A stretch of 64,000 nt of DNA from Mesorhizobium sp. C432A (GTDB taxonomy: Bacteria; Pseudomonadota; Alphaproteobacteria; Rhizobiales; Rhizobiaceae), in assembly GCF_030323145.1 (NCBI RefSeq), contig NZ_CP100470.1, forward strand, positions 3,513,001 through 3,577,000, read 5' to 3'. The position numbers were made by a program, and so were the translations under genes. Under the pieces are notes generated by a model, which was given only the letters and a program-made list of their open reading frames with translations, did not search any database and was not told the origin of the DNA. Numbering within the stretch: the stretch's first letter is position 1; each line of letters begins with the position of its first letter. Positions 33,649 through 41,837 of this stretch are shown piece by piece.

Positions 33649-33771
33649 ATGGTCTACATGAGCACATCCGGCGCCTTCGGGGTCGCGGTGACACCGTCGC
33701 CGCGCACGCTGCGCGCCGAACTGCTCAGGCTGTGCGCCCGCATCGGCTATTCGCCGCCCGCCGTCCTCTGA
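33649..33771 (+). CDS. Possible 40-aa ORF
   Basis: A short ORF (MVYMSTSGAFGVAVTPSPRTL...) lies between the oligopeptidase and aminotransferase genes. It has no recognisable domain and only a weak upstream purine stretch. It may be chance. Confidence 0.2.
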   Translation: MVYMSTSGAFGVAVTPSPRTLRAELLRLCARIGYSPPAVL

Positions 33772-33823
33772 CGAAGTCGCCCCGGCAGCTTGCCGGTTTC
33801 ATTCCAGAGGAAAGAGCAAACCC

Positions 33824-35203
33824 ATGACTTACCAGAATTATTCGCTGAAGCAGCTTCAGCAGATTGACGCCGCGCATCATCTGCATCCCTTCACCGACCA
33901 CAAGGAATTGCGCGAGACCGGCTCGCGCATCATCACCCACGCCAACGGCCCGTTCATCTACGATGCCGACGGCACCGAAATACTCGACGGCATGGCCGGG
34001 CTGTGGTGCGTCAATGTCGGCTATGGCCGCGACGAGCTGGCCGACGCCGCTTACGCGCAGATGAAGGAATTGCCCTACTATAATTCCTTCTTCAAATGCT
34101 CGACGCCGACGCCCGTGCTGCTGTCGAAGAAGCTGGCCGAGCTGGCGCCCAAGGGCATCGCCCAGGTGTTTTACGGCTCCTCCGGCTCGGAGGCCAACGA
34201 CACGGCGCTGCGGCTCGTGCGCCACTATTGGGTGCTGGAAGGCAAACCGGAGAAGAACCGCATCATCTCGCGCAAGTCGGCCTATCACGGCTCGACCGTC
34301 GCCGGCACGTCGCTCGGCGGCATGGATTTGATGCACAAGCAGCTCGGCGGGGCGGTTCCCAACATCGTCCATGTGATGATGCCCTATGCCTATGAGTTGG
34401 CGCTGCCTGGCGAAAGCGACCATGATTTCGGCCTGCGCGCGGCCAAGGCGGTCGAGGATGCCATTCTGGAGGCCGGCGCCGACAAGGTGGCTGCCTTCAT
34501 CGGCGAGCCGGTGATGGGAGCGGGCGGGGTGAAAATACCGCCGATGAGCTATTGGCCGGAAGTGCAGCGCATCTGCCGCAAATACGATGTGCTTTTGATG
34601 CTGGACGAGGTCATCACCGGCTATGGCCGCACCGGCGAATGGTTTGCGGCGCAGACCTTCGGCATCGAGCCCGACACCATCACCACGGCCAAGGCACTGA
34701 CCTCGGGCTATCAGCCGCTGTCGGCGCTGCTGGTCGGCGACCGTATCGCGGCGACGCTGGTCGAAAAGGGCGGCGAATTCTACCACGGCTATACCTATTC
34801 GGGTCACCCGGTGGCCTGCGCGGTGGCGCTGAAGAATCTCGAGATCATGGAGCGAGAAGGCCTGGTCGACAGGGTCAGGAACGACACTGGACCTTACTTC
34901 GCCCAGGCGCTGCAGGAGCGCATTGCCGGCCACGAACTGGTCGGCGAGGTGCGATCGATCGGGCTGATGGGCGCGGTCGAGATCGTCAAGGACAAGGCGA
35001 CCAAGGAGCGCTTCCTGCCGGCGGGCAGTGCCGCCGTCACCGTCCGCGACCACGCCATCGCGCAAGGCCTGATGCTGCGCGCCACCGGCGACACGATGAT
35101 CCTGTCGCCGCCGCTGATCTGGACCCGCGCGACGATCGACATGGCTTGCGATCGCATCGCCAAAGCGCTGGATCTGGCGCAAGCGGATTTGCGCAAGAAG
35201 TAG
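33824..35203 (+). CDS. Class III omega-aminotransferase
   Basis: This 459-aa PLP enzyme has the PLP-binding GSSGSEANDTALRL, the Asp in LMLDEVITGYGRTG and the Schiff-base Lys in TTAKALTSGYQPLSA. Such enzymes transfer amino groups of beta-alanine, GABA, putrescine or aromatic amines to pyruvate. AGAGGAAAG gives a strong ribosome site. It stands beside valine/C3-acid genes (3-hydroxyisobutyrate dehydrogenase, acyl-CoA dehydrogenase) and a gabD gene lies at 59.2 kb. The substrate is not certain. Confidence 0.9.
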   Translation: MTYQNYSLKQLQQIDAAHHLHPFTDHKELRETGSRIITHANGPFIYDADGTEILDGMAGLWCVNVGYGRDELADAAYAQMKELPYYNSFFKCSTPTPVLLSKKLAELAPKGIAQVFYGSSGSEANDTALRLVRHYWVLEGKPEKNRIISRKSAYHGSTVAGTSLGGMDLMHKQLGGAVPNIVHVMMPYAYELALPGESDHDFGLRAAKAVEDAILEAGADKVAAFIGEPVMGAGGVKIPPMSYWPEVQRICRKYDVLLMLDEVITGYGRTGEWFAAQTFGIEPDTITTAKALTSGYQPLSALLVGDRIAATLVEKGGEFYHGYTYSGHPVACAVALKNLEIMEREGLVDRVRNDTGPYFAQALQERIAGHELVGEVRSIGLMGAVEIVKDKATKERFLPAGSAAVTVRDHAIAQGLMLRATGDTMILSPPLIWTRATIDMACDRIAKALDLAQADLRKK

Positions 35204-35627
35204 ATGGAACGACAGCCGGACGCCTTGCAATCAGGGCGCCCGGACTGTGCGCCTGCTTATCGTCAGGGTCGAAGGGGTCAGCGCACCGATCGTGCTGGTC
35301 AATGAAGACCATCAGGCAATTCCGAACGCTGCAATCGGAATATAATTCAGATCGAACAGTATAGGACTGCAAAACGCAAAAACCGCGCTCCATCGGAACG
35401 CGGCTTTGCCAGATACGCATGGCATTTCGCCAACAATACACTTGCGAAACTTACGGGCTCCGGTACGCGAGACCTGATCCGGAGCGCCGGGCGGATGCGA
35501 TATGTCCGCCTCGCCATCCGTTATATAGGCACATCGTTACCGCCGGGTTATCGAGAGCTTAAGCAAATCTAAATTTGCAATTTTTCCGCGCAATAAAAAT
35601 CGAGAAAAGCGCTGCCAAATTCGAAAC
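35204..35627. other. 424-nt intergenic region with stacked hairpins
   Basis: No protein gene is seen. The region holds three structures: AAACCGCGCTCC paired with GGAACGCGGCTTT (about 35380-35407), GCTCCGG paired with CCGGAGC (about 35458-35487), and GCAAAT-CTAA-ATTTGC followed by AATTTTT (35563-35583). The last half is markedly AT-rich. This is compatible with transcript ends of the two convergent genes or with a small RNA; no promoter was assigned. Confidence 0.45.
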
Positions 35628-36512
35628 TTATAGAGAACTGCCGCGAAGGAAATTTATGATGCCGGAAAAATCCGATCCGCCATTTCCCTGGGCGTTGAAC
35701 AGCGCATAAAGCTGGGCCGCTTCGGCCCCCATTGGCGTCACCGCGCCGGCGCTTTGGGCCGCCTCCTGCGCCAGTTTCAGGTCCTTCAGCATGAGTGCTG
35801 CGGCAAAGCCCGGTTTGTAGTCGCGGTTGGCGGGTGAGGCCGGCACGGGACCCGGCACCGGGCAATAGGTGGTCAGCGACCAGCACTGGCCCGACGAAGT
35901 CGAGGCAACGTCGAACAGGGCCTGATGCGAGAGGCCGAGCTTTTCGGCCAGCACGAAGGCCTCTGCGACGCCGATCATCGAAATGCCGAGCATCATGTTG
36001 TTGCAGATTTTGGCTGCCTGACCGGCGCCGTCGTCACCGCAATGGACGATGCGGCCTGCCATCGGCTTCAGGACCGGTTCGGCCTTGGCGAAGGCATCCT
36101 TGGCGCCGCCGGCCATGAAGGTCAGCGTTCCCGCAGCAGCACCGCCGGTGCCGCCGGAGACGGGGGCGTCGATCGAATGCAGCCCGTGCTTCCTTGCTAC
36201 GGCATGCGCCTTGCGGGCCGACTCGACATCGATGGTCGAGGAATCAATGAACAGGGCGCCTGGTTTGGCCTTGGGTGCGATGTCCTCGTAGACCGAGAGC
36301 ACGTGCTTGCCGGCGGGAAGCATGGTGATCACGACATCGACGTCCTTCACCGCCGCCACGGCATTCGCCATGACAATGACGCCATGCTCGCGGGCGACGG
36401 TGAGGTTTTCCGGCATCAGGTCAAAGCCGTGCACCGCGTGCCCCGCCTTGACGAGATTGGCAGCCATCGGGTTGCCCATATTCCCCAAGCCGATGAAGGC
36501 GATCGTCGTCAT
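35628..36512 (-). CDS. mmsB: 3-hydroxyisobutyrate dehydrogenase
   Basis: This 294-aa enzyme oxidises 3-hydroxyisobutyrate to methylmalonate semialdehyde in valine degradation. It starts with the NAD motif IAFIGLGNMGNPMAANLVKAG, has DAPVSGGTGGAAAGTLTFMAGG, and the catalytic Lys within GAGQAAKICNNMML. Downstream acyl-CoA dehydrogenase gene order is common in alphaproteobacterial valine operons, although no methylmalonate-semialdehyde dehydrogenase is in the window. Related beta-hydroxyacid dehydrogenases acting on other C3/C4 acids cannot be excluded. Confidence 0.88.
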   Translation of the reverse strand: MTTIAFIGLGNMGNPMAANLVKAGHAVHGFDLMPENLTVAREHGVIVMANAVAAVKDVDVVITMLPAGKHVLSVYEDIAPKAKPGALFIDSSTIDVESARKAHAVARKHGLHSIDAPVSGGTGGAAAGTLTFMAGGAKDAFAKAEPVLKPMAGRIVHCGDDGAGQAAKICNNMMLGISMIGVAEAFVLAEKLGLSHQALFDVASTSSGQCWSLTTYCPVPGPVPASPANRDYKPGFAAALMLKDLKLAQEAAQSAGAVTPMGAEAAQLYALFNAQGNGGSDFSGIINFLRGSSL

Positions 36513-36536
36513 TGTTCTCTCCTGGTCTTGCTGGCT

Positions 36537-37703
36537 TCAGCGTCCGATCAACGCCCGCGCGATAATCACGCGCATAATCTCGTTGGTGCCTTCGAGGATC
36601 TGGTGGACGCGCAGGTCGCGCACCAGTTTTTCGATGCCGTAATCATGGAGATAGCCGTAGCCGCCATGCAGCTGCAGCGCCTCGTTGGCGACGTTGAAGC
36701 CGATGTCGGTGACGAAGCGCTTGGCCATGGCCGACCATTTGCCGGCGTCCGGCGCCTTGCGGTCTAGCTTCGAGGCGGCAGCATAGAGGAAAATGCGTGC
36801 CGCCTGCAGTTCGGTTTCCATGTCGGCCAGCCGGAACTGCAGCGCCTGGAACTGGTTGATCTTCGAGCCGAAGGCTTTGCGTTCGCCCGTATAGGCCAAA
36901 GCCTTGTCGAGCGCCGATTGCGCGCCGCCGAGCGAGCATGCCGCAATGTTGAGGCGGCCGCCGTCAAGGCCGGCCATGGCGATGCCGAAACCTGCGCCTT
37001 CCCCCGACAGCAGGTTTGCAGCCGGCACCTTGCAGTCCTCGAAGATCACCTGGCGGGTCGACTGCATGTGCCAGCCCATCTTGTGCTCGTTGGCGCCGAA
37101 GGAGAGGCCGGGCGCATCCTTCGGCACGACGAAGGTGGAAATGCCCTTCGGCCCGTCGGCGCCGGTGCGCGCCATGACGACATAGAGGTCGCTGTCGCCG
37201 GCCCCGGAGATGAACTGCTTGGCGCCGTTAAGCACATAGTCGACGCCGCTCTTCACCGCGCGCGTCTTCAGCGCCGCGGCATCCGAGCCTGAGCCCGGCT
37301 CGGTCAGGCAGTAGCTCGCCAGCCATTCCATCGAGGTCAGCTTCGGCAGGAAGCGTTGGCGCTGCTCGTCGTCGCCGAAGCGGTCGATCATCGACGCCGC
37401 CATATTGTGGATCGAGATGAAGGAGGAAAACGCCGGATCGGCGTGCGACAGTGCCTCGAAGATCAGCACGGCGTCGAGCCGGCCGAGCGCCGAGCCGCCG
37501 ACATCGTCCCTGACATAGATGCCGCCGAGGCCGAGCGGGCCGGTCTCGCGGATTACATCGGCGGGAAAGTGTCTTGCCCGGTCCCATTCGAGCGCATTGG
37601 GCGCAACGCGATCGGCGGCGAAGGCCTGTGCCATCTCCTGGATGGCGCGCTGTTCCTCGTTGAGCTCGAACTGGCTGGTGCTCGCATCGACCGCGGCGTC
37701 CAT
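36537..37703 (-). CDS. Acyl-CoA dehydrogenase, probably isobutyryl-CoA type
   Basis: This 388-aa flavoprotein starts at ATG 37703, with AGGGAGC upstream. Family signatures are CLTEPGSGSDAAALKT, LHGGYGYLHDYGIEKLVRDLRVHQILEGTNEIMR, and the N-terminal helical domain. The gene is 24 nt before mmsB on the same strand, fitting isobutyryl-CoA dehydrogenase in valine catabolism. It is divergent from the DMSP-lyase-family gene. Action on other short acyl-CoA (propionyl or acrylyl-level) is possible. Confidence 0.87.
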   Translation of the reverse strand: MDAAVDASTSQFELNEEQRAIQEMAQAFAADRVAPNALEWDRARHFPADVIRETGPLGLGGIYVRDDVGGSALGRLDAVLIFEALSHADPAFSSFISIHNMAASMIDRFGDDEQRQRFLPKLTSMEWLASYCLTEPGSGSDAAALKTRAVKSGVDYVLNGAKQFISGAGDSDLYVVMARTGADGPKGISTFVVPKDAPGLSFGANEHKMGWHMQSTRQVIFEDCKVPAANLLSGEGAGFGIAMAGLDGGRLNIAACSLGGAQSALDKALAYTGERKAFGSKINQFQALQFRLADMETELQAARIFLYAAASKLDRKAPDAGKWSAMAKRFVTDIGFNVANEALQLHGGYGYLHDYGIEKLVRDLRVHQILEGTNEIMRVIIARALIGR

Positions 37704-37827
37704 GGCGTGCTCCCTGTGTTCCCCAGCTGGGGTTGGCTTGCTGGCCTGTTGTTTTTGGCTTTGCGCGCCGCTCAATCTAGACCAATGATGCCGCCGCGCA
37801 ACCCGGCTCGCCGCGCAGCCGCTGTGC

Positions 37828-38459
37828 ATGAATGGATCAACGGAGCATTGCGTGCCGACATATTTCGACGAATTGCTCGACCGCTTCCATGCCTATCTCC
37901 GGGGCGTGGACAACGCGCTGGTGCGGGACGCCGTGACCCGGATCGGCTGGAATATGACGGCGCGCGTGCTCGAAGTGCATCCGCTGCCTTGCCTTGGTCT
38001 GCTCGACCGCATTGTCGAACTGGCGCCGCCGGACCCGCAGCCTCTGGTGCAACTGCTGGCGGAGCGTCGTGACGATCTGTGCTGGGGCAGACCTACAACG
38101 CGAGCGATTTTGGTGAAGCCTTCTTGCAAAAATACGGCTGGCTGGAGGTGTTTGGCACGCGCGGCCATTTCGCCAATGAAGAGGTCGCGGCCGGATTGCT
38201 GATCCTGGGACCCGGCATCACCTATCCCGACCATCATCACATTGCCGAGGAGATCTACATTCCGCTGACCGGCGGCACCGAATGGCGCATGGGCGAGGGC
38301 GGCTTTCACATCCGCCAGGCGGGCGAAATTATCCATCACGCCTCCAATGTCAGCCATGCCATGCGCACCGGCAGCGAACCGTTGCTGGCGCTCTACATCT
38401 GGCGCGGCGGGCCGCTGTCGCAGAAGTCGACCGTTTCCGGCGCGCAGGGCAGGGGCTGA
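37828..38459 (+). pseudogene. DMSP-lyase-family cupin (DddL/DddQ-like) with apparent frameshift
   Basis: The frame from ATG 37828 (or GTG 37849) gives an N-terminal helical part, ...PTYFDELLDRFHAYLRG...RRDDLCW. The frame then changes to QTYNASDFGEAFLQKYGWLEVF... and the cupin core YPDHHHIAEEIYIPLTGGTEW, then HASNVSHAMR and LLALYIWRGGPL, to 38459. His, Glu and Tyr ligands of DddQ/DddL-type lyases are present. The break lies at four G (38084-38087); one extra G would join both parts into a protein of about 210 aa, the usual length. It may be an intact gene with a sequencing error. Substrate as DMSP is family-based. It ends 2 nt before cobQ. Confidence 0.78.
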
Positions 38460-38461
38460 GC

Positions 38462-39937
38462 ATGGCCAAGGCGATCATGCTGCAAGGCACGGGTTCGGAT
38501 GTCGGCAAGACGGTGCTGGTGGCGGGGCTCTGCCGCGCGGCCAGGAATCGCGGGCTGAAAGTCAGGCCGTTCAAGCCGCAGAACATGTCGAACAATGCCG
38601 CCGTCGCCGACATTCCGGGCGACAACCGCCCCGGCGGCGGCGAGATTGGCCGTGGGCAATGGCTGCAAGCGCTGGCGTGTGGTGTTCAGCCGACCGTGCA
38701 TATGAATCCGGTGCTGCTCAAACCCCAGAGCGATATCGGTTCGCAGGTGATCGTGCAGGGCAAGGTGTTCGGCGAGGCGCGAGCGCGCGACTACCAGACA
38801 ATGAAAGCGGGGCTGATGGACGCCGTGCTGGAGTCCTGGACGAAGGTCGGTGAGGGCGCCGATCTGGTCGTCGTCGAGGGCGCCGGATCGCCGGCCGAAA
38901 TCAACCTGCGCAGCCGCGACATCGCCAATATGGGCTTTGCCACGCGCGCCGACGTGCCGGTCATCCTGGTCGGCGACATCGACCGCGGTGGCGTCATCGC
39001 TTCGGTCGCCGGCACGCATCTGATCCTGCCGGAGGAAGACAGGCGCATGATCGTCGGCTACCTCATCAATAAGTTCCGCGGCGATGTCTCGCTGTTCGAC
39101 GACGGCATCCGGTCGATCGAAAGCTTCACCGGCTGGCGCTGCTTTGGCGTCGTGCCGTGGCTGAAGGCGGCGGCGCGATTGCCTTCGGAGGATTCGGTCG
39201 TGCTCGAACGCCTGGCATCGGGCGAGAAGCGGGCGTTGAAGGTCGCCGTGCCGATGCTTGGCCGCATCGCCAATTTCGACGACCTCGACCCGCTCAAGGC
39301 CGAGCCGCAGGTCGAAGTGGTGTTCGTGCCGCCAGGGCAGCGCTTGCCGGAGGATGCCGGCCTGGTGGTCATTCCCGGTTCCAAATCGACGATCGGGGAT
39401 CTCATGAAATTCCGCGAGAATGGCTGGGATCGCGATCTCCTCGCGCACCGCAAACGCGGCGGCCATATTGTCGGCATTTGCGGCGGTTTCCAGATGCTCG
39501 GCCGGCTGGTGCGCGATCCCGATGGCATCGAGGGCAGCGTCACCGAGGCGGAAGGTCTTGGTCTGCTCGACATCGAGACGGTGATGGAACCGGAAAAGAC
39601 GGTGCGCAATGTCAGCGCGCGCTCGGTGCCGTTCGGCTTGGCGCTCGAGGGCTACGAAATCCATCTCGGCCGCACCACCGGGCCGGACATGGCGCGGCCG
39701 TCGGCTGTGATCAACGGCATCGACGACGGTGCCATTTCCGCCGATGGCAAGGTTTTTGGCAGCTATCTGCACGGCCTGTTTTCCGCCGACGCTTTCCGGG
39801 CGAGATTCCTGGAAAGCCTCGGCGTGAAAGGCGGCGGCGTCGACTATCGGGCGGACGTGGAAAACGCTCTGGACGAGATCGCAGCCGAACTGGAGCGCCA
39901 TCTCGATTGCAATGCGATTTTTGGGTTAGCGAGGTAG
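38462..39937 (+). CDS. cobQ: Cobyric acid synthase
   Basis: This 491-aa glutamine-dependent enzyme amidates the corrin ring in adenosylcobalamin synthesis. The N-terminal dethiobiotin-synthetase-like domain shows MLQGTGSDVGKTVLVAGLCRA (P-loop) and RPFKPQNMSNNAAV. The C-terminal class I glutamine amidotransferase domain has the nucleophile Cys in GHIVGICGGFQMLG and a catalytic His in GSYLHGLF. It follows the cupin gene by 2 nt. No cobalamin riboswitch could be identified upstream. It supports the corrinoid needs of the methyltransferase system elsewhere in the window, though it is a general B12 gene. Confidence 0.95.
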   Translation: MAKAIMLQGTGSDVGKTVLVAGLCRAARNRGLKVRPFKPQNMSNNAAVADIPGDNRPGGGEIGRGQWLQALACGVQPTVHMNPVLLKPQSDIGSQVIVQGKVFGEARARDYQTMKAGLMDAVLESWTKVGEGADLVVVEGAGSPAEINLRSRDIANMGFATRADVPVILVGDIDRGGVIASVAGTHLILPEEDRRMIVGYLINKFRGDVSLFDDGIRSIESFTGWRCFGVVPWLKAAARLPSEDSVVLERLASGEKRALKVAVPMLGRIANFDDLDPLKAEPQVEVVFVPPGQRLPEDAGLVVIPGSKSTIGDLMKFRENGWDRDLLAHRKRGGHIVGICGGFQMLGRLVRDPDGIEGSVTEAEGLGLLDIETVMEPEKTVRNVSARSVPFGLALEGYEIHLGRTTGPDMARPSAVINGIDDGAISADGKVFGSYLHGLFSADAFRARFLESLGVKGGGVDYRADVENALDEIAAELERHLDCNAIFGLAR

Positions 39938-40037
39938 GGCCGCCCATCGTTTCGTCATCCTCGGGTCTGCGCGTCCGCTTTGCTTCATGGTCATCCTTCC
40001 GCGCGGAAGAGCCTAACAGACCATGCATCCAAAGCAA

Positions 40038-40063
40038 AAGCGCCCGGCTTTGACCGGGCGCTT
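40038..40063 (-). terminator. Terminator of the small membrane protein gene
   Basis: AAGCGCCCGG (40038-40047) and CCGGGCGCTT (40054-40063) form a 10-bp stem with a CTTTGA loop. On the minus strand CTTTTGCTTT follows. Confidence 0.7.
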
Positions 40064-40085
40064 CGAATGCAGAAGTCGCGGGTGC

Positions 40086-40256
40086 CTAGGCGCCGCGCAT
40101 CAGGCAGGCGGCGGCAAGCACGATGTATGCGATGAGGACAATCCACACCGCAGCCAGAGGAATGAACGCAAGAACGCCAAGCGCGGCGAGCACGCCGATG
40201 ATGGCGATAACTAGGGATATGATGAAAACAAGCTGAGTGGGTGCACTAAGATTCAT
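40086..40256 (-). CDS. Small two-helix membrane protein
   Basis: This 56-aa hydrophobic protein (MNLSAPTQLVFIISLVIAIIGV...) has two predicted membrane segments with a short positively neutral turn. ATG 40256 has GGAGGG upstream at good spacing, and a terminator follows the stop, so it is probably expressed. No family function is recognised. Confidence 0.7.
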   Translation of the reverse strand: MNLSAPTQLVFIISLVIAIIGVLAALGVLAFIPLAAVWIVLIAYIVLAAACLMRGA

Positions 40257-40308
40257 GTGTGGTCCCTCCAACATGATTCGTACAACGGCACTCTATCAGG
40301 CGTGAGGC

Positions 40309-41094
40309 TTATACACCAATCAGCTGGCGCAATGGGTTCGCCGGGTCGGCCAGCAGCTTCACCGCCAGCGACAGGCAGATGATCACCAGCAGCGGCTTGA
40401 TCAGCCGGGCGCCGATGCGGATGGCAAGGCTGGCGCCGAGCCGGGCGCCGAGGAACTGGGCGACGCCCATCATCAGCCCGATCTTCCAGTAGACGACGCC
40501 GGCGACGGCAAAGACGATGAAGCCGCCAATGTTGGAGGCGAAATTGAGCAGCTTGGTGTGTGCCGTCGCCTTGAGCACGCCGAAGCCGGCAAGGCTGACG
40601 AAGGCCAGCATATAGAAGGAGCCGGCTCCCGGCCCGAACAGCCCGTCATAGAAGCCGACCAAAGGGGCGATGACCAGCCCGAACAGGAAGTGCGACAGGC
40701 GCTCGGCGCGGTCGACATCGTTCATGTTGGGTTTCACGGCGAAGTAGATCGCGATGGCGATCAAAAGCAGCGGCAGCAGCGCTCGCAGGAGATCACCCGG
40801 CACGAATGCCGCCAGCAAGGCGCCGACGGCACTGCCGGCAAGGGCCAGAAGCGCCGATGGCAGCTGTCGGCGCAGATCGACATGGCCATTCATGGCGTAG
40901 TGGATGGTCGCCGAAGCGGTGCCGAAAATGCCCTGCAGCTTGTTGGTTCCAAGTGCTGCGACCGGCGGGAAGCCGGCAAGCAGCAGGGCCGGGATGGTGA
41001 TCAGCCCGCCGCCGCCGGCTATCGAATCGACAAAGCCGGCTGCAAAAGCGGCCAAGGCAAGCATGATGACGGTCTGGGTGGCGAGGTCGAGCAT
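40309..41094 (-). CDS. TSUP/TauE-SafE family membrane exporter
   Basis: This 261-aa integral membrane protein has about eight hydrophobic segments and the family repeats FVDSIAGGGGLITIPALLL and FYDGLFGPGAGSFYML. The first carries the G-rich loop typical of sulfite/taurine-type transporters. The start at 41094 (MLDLATQTVIM) excludes an upstream stretch overlapping a repeat. Substrate is unknown; export of sulfite or another sulfur compound would fit the family. Confidence 0.85.
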   Translation of the reverse strand: MLDLATQTVIMLALAAFAAGFVDSIAGGGGLITIPALLLAGFPPVAALGTNKLQGIFGTASATIHYAMNGHVDLRRQLPSALLALAGSAVGALLAAFVPGDLLRALLPLLLIAIAIYFAVKPNMNDVDRAERLSHFLFGLVIAPLVGFYDGLFGPGAGSFYMLAFVSLAGFGVLKATAHTKLLNFASNIGGFIVFAVAGVVYWKIGLMMGVAQFLGARLGASLAIRIGARLIKPLLVIICLSLAVKLLADPANPLRQLIGV

Positions 41095-41184
41095 CGGGAT
41101 TTTCTGAACATTCCGGCGGGAAAGGTGGTGCCGCGCCTTCTCATGGCCATCCGGTTTGCGCAAGGCCGATTCCGCGCTACGTCC

Positions 41185-41263
41185 ATCCAAGCGCGTTGCG
41201 CTTGGATTTCCTGTGGTGCATGTCATTATCTCAGTACCGCTGCGCAGTTTTGGGTCATGTGCG
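41185..41263. repeat. Composite palindromic repeat
   Basis: ATCCAAGCGC (41185-41194) and GCGCTTGGAT (41198-41207) form a perfect stem. It is followed by a degenerate copy of a widespread rhizobial element (GCATGTC ... CCGCTGCGCAGTTTTGGG ... CATGTGC, 41218-41262). It lies between the TSUP and TerB-like genes. Confidence 0.65.
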
Positions 41264-41296
41264 CTGGGCGGGCTCGGGAAAGGGACACTGTTGGCG

Positions 41297-41722
41297 ATGG
41301 CATTGCTCGACCAGATACGCTCGATCTTCGATGGTGACCCCGGCGTGCGCAAGGTTGCCGACGACCCTGTGCTGTCGGCGGAGCTCTTGATGCTGTTTCG
41401 CATGATCCTGGCCGACGGCTCGGTTTCGGAGAGCGAGATGGTCGCCTTCCGGCGCATCTGCAAGGACGCCTTCGGCATCCCGGAAACCAGCATCGACGCG
41501 GTCATCGAATATCTCAATGATTTCGGCTACGAGACCAACGGTTCGCAAGCCATTGCGCTGTTCCGCGATCTCGATGTCGAACGGCGCAAGTTGCTGGCGC
41601 TCCACATGGCGGAGATCGCCAAAGCCGATTCCAAACTGGCCGAGAGCGAAGTGCGGCTGTTGCGCCGCACGCTCGATTTGCTCGACATCAGCCCGGTCGA
41701 TGTGGTGAAGCCGGAGGAGTGA
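41297..41722 (+). CDS. TerB-like tellurite-resistance family protein
   Basis: This 141-aa all-helical protein starts at ATG 41297 (MALLDQIRSIFDGDPGVRKV). The paired acidic helices LMLFRMILADGSVSESEMVAFRRIC and MAEIAKADSKLAESEVRLLRR match the TerB fold, with Asp residues that may bind metal. No other Ter genes are nearby. Probably a general stress or membrane-associated protein; function not established. Confidence 0.82.
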   Translation: MALLDQIRSIFDGDPGVRKVADDPVLSAELLMLFRMILADGSVSESEMVAFRRICKDAFGIPETSIDAVIEYLNDFGYETNGSQAIALFRDLDVERRKLLALHMAEIAKADSKLAESEVRLLRRTLDLLDISPVDVVKPEE

Positions 41723-41793
41723 GGCAGACCAGGGGCAACGGCCGCCCAGCCGGGTCCCCGCTGCTTCGCAGCGTCCCAGCGTTTGTGACCTTT

Positions 41794-41814
41794 CATCGTG
41801 CCACTGGCACGATG
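41794..41814. repeat. Perfect 10-bp inverted repeat
   Basis: CATCGTGCCA (41794-41803) and its exact complement (41805-41814) flank a single C, between convergent TerB-like and ABC ATPase genes. The stem may act as a shared transcription end, without a clear U-tract. Confidence 0.5.
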
Positions 41815-41837
41815 AATTCGCTGCGCGAACCGGTCAC

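Noticed and set aside
37704..38461. Cobalamin riboswitch upstream of cobQ
   Set aside because: No B12-box or suitable leader; cobQ follows the cupin gene by 2 nt.
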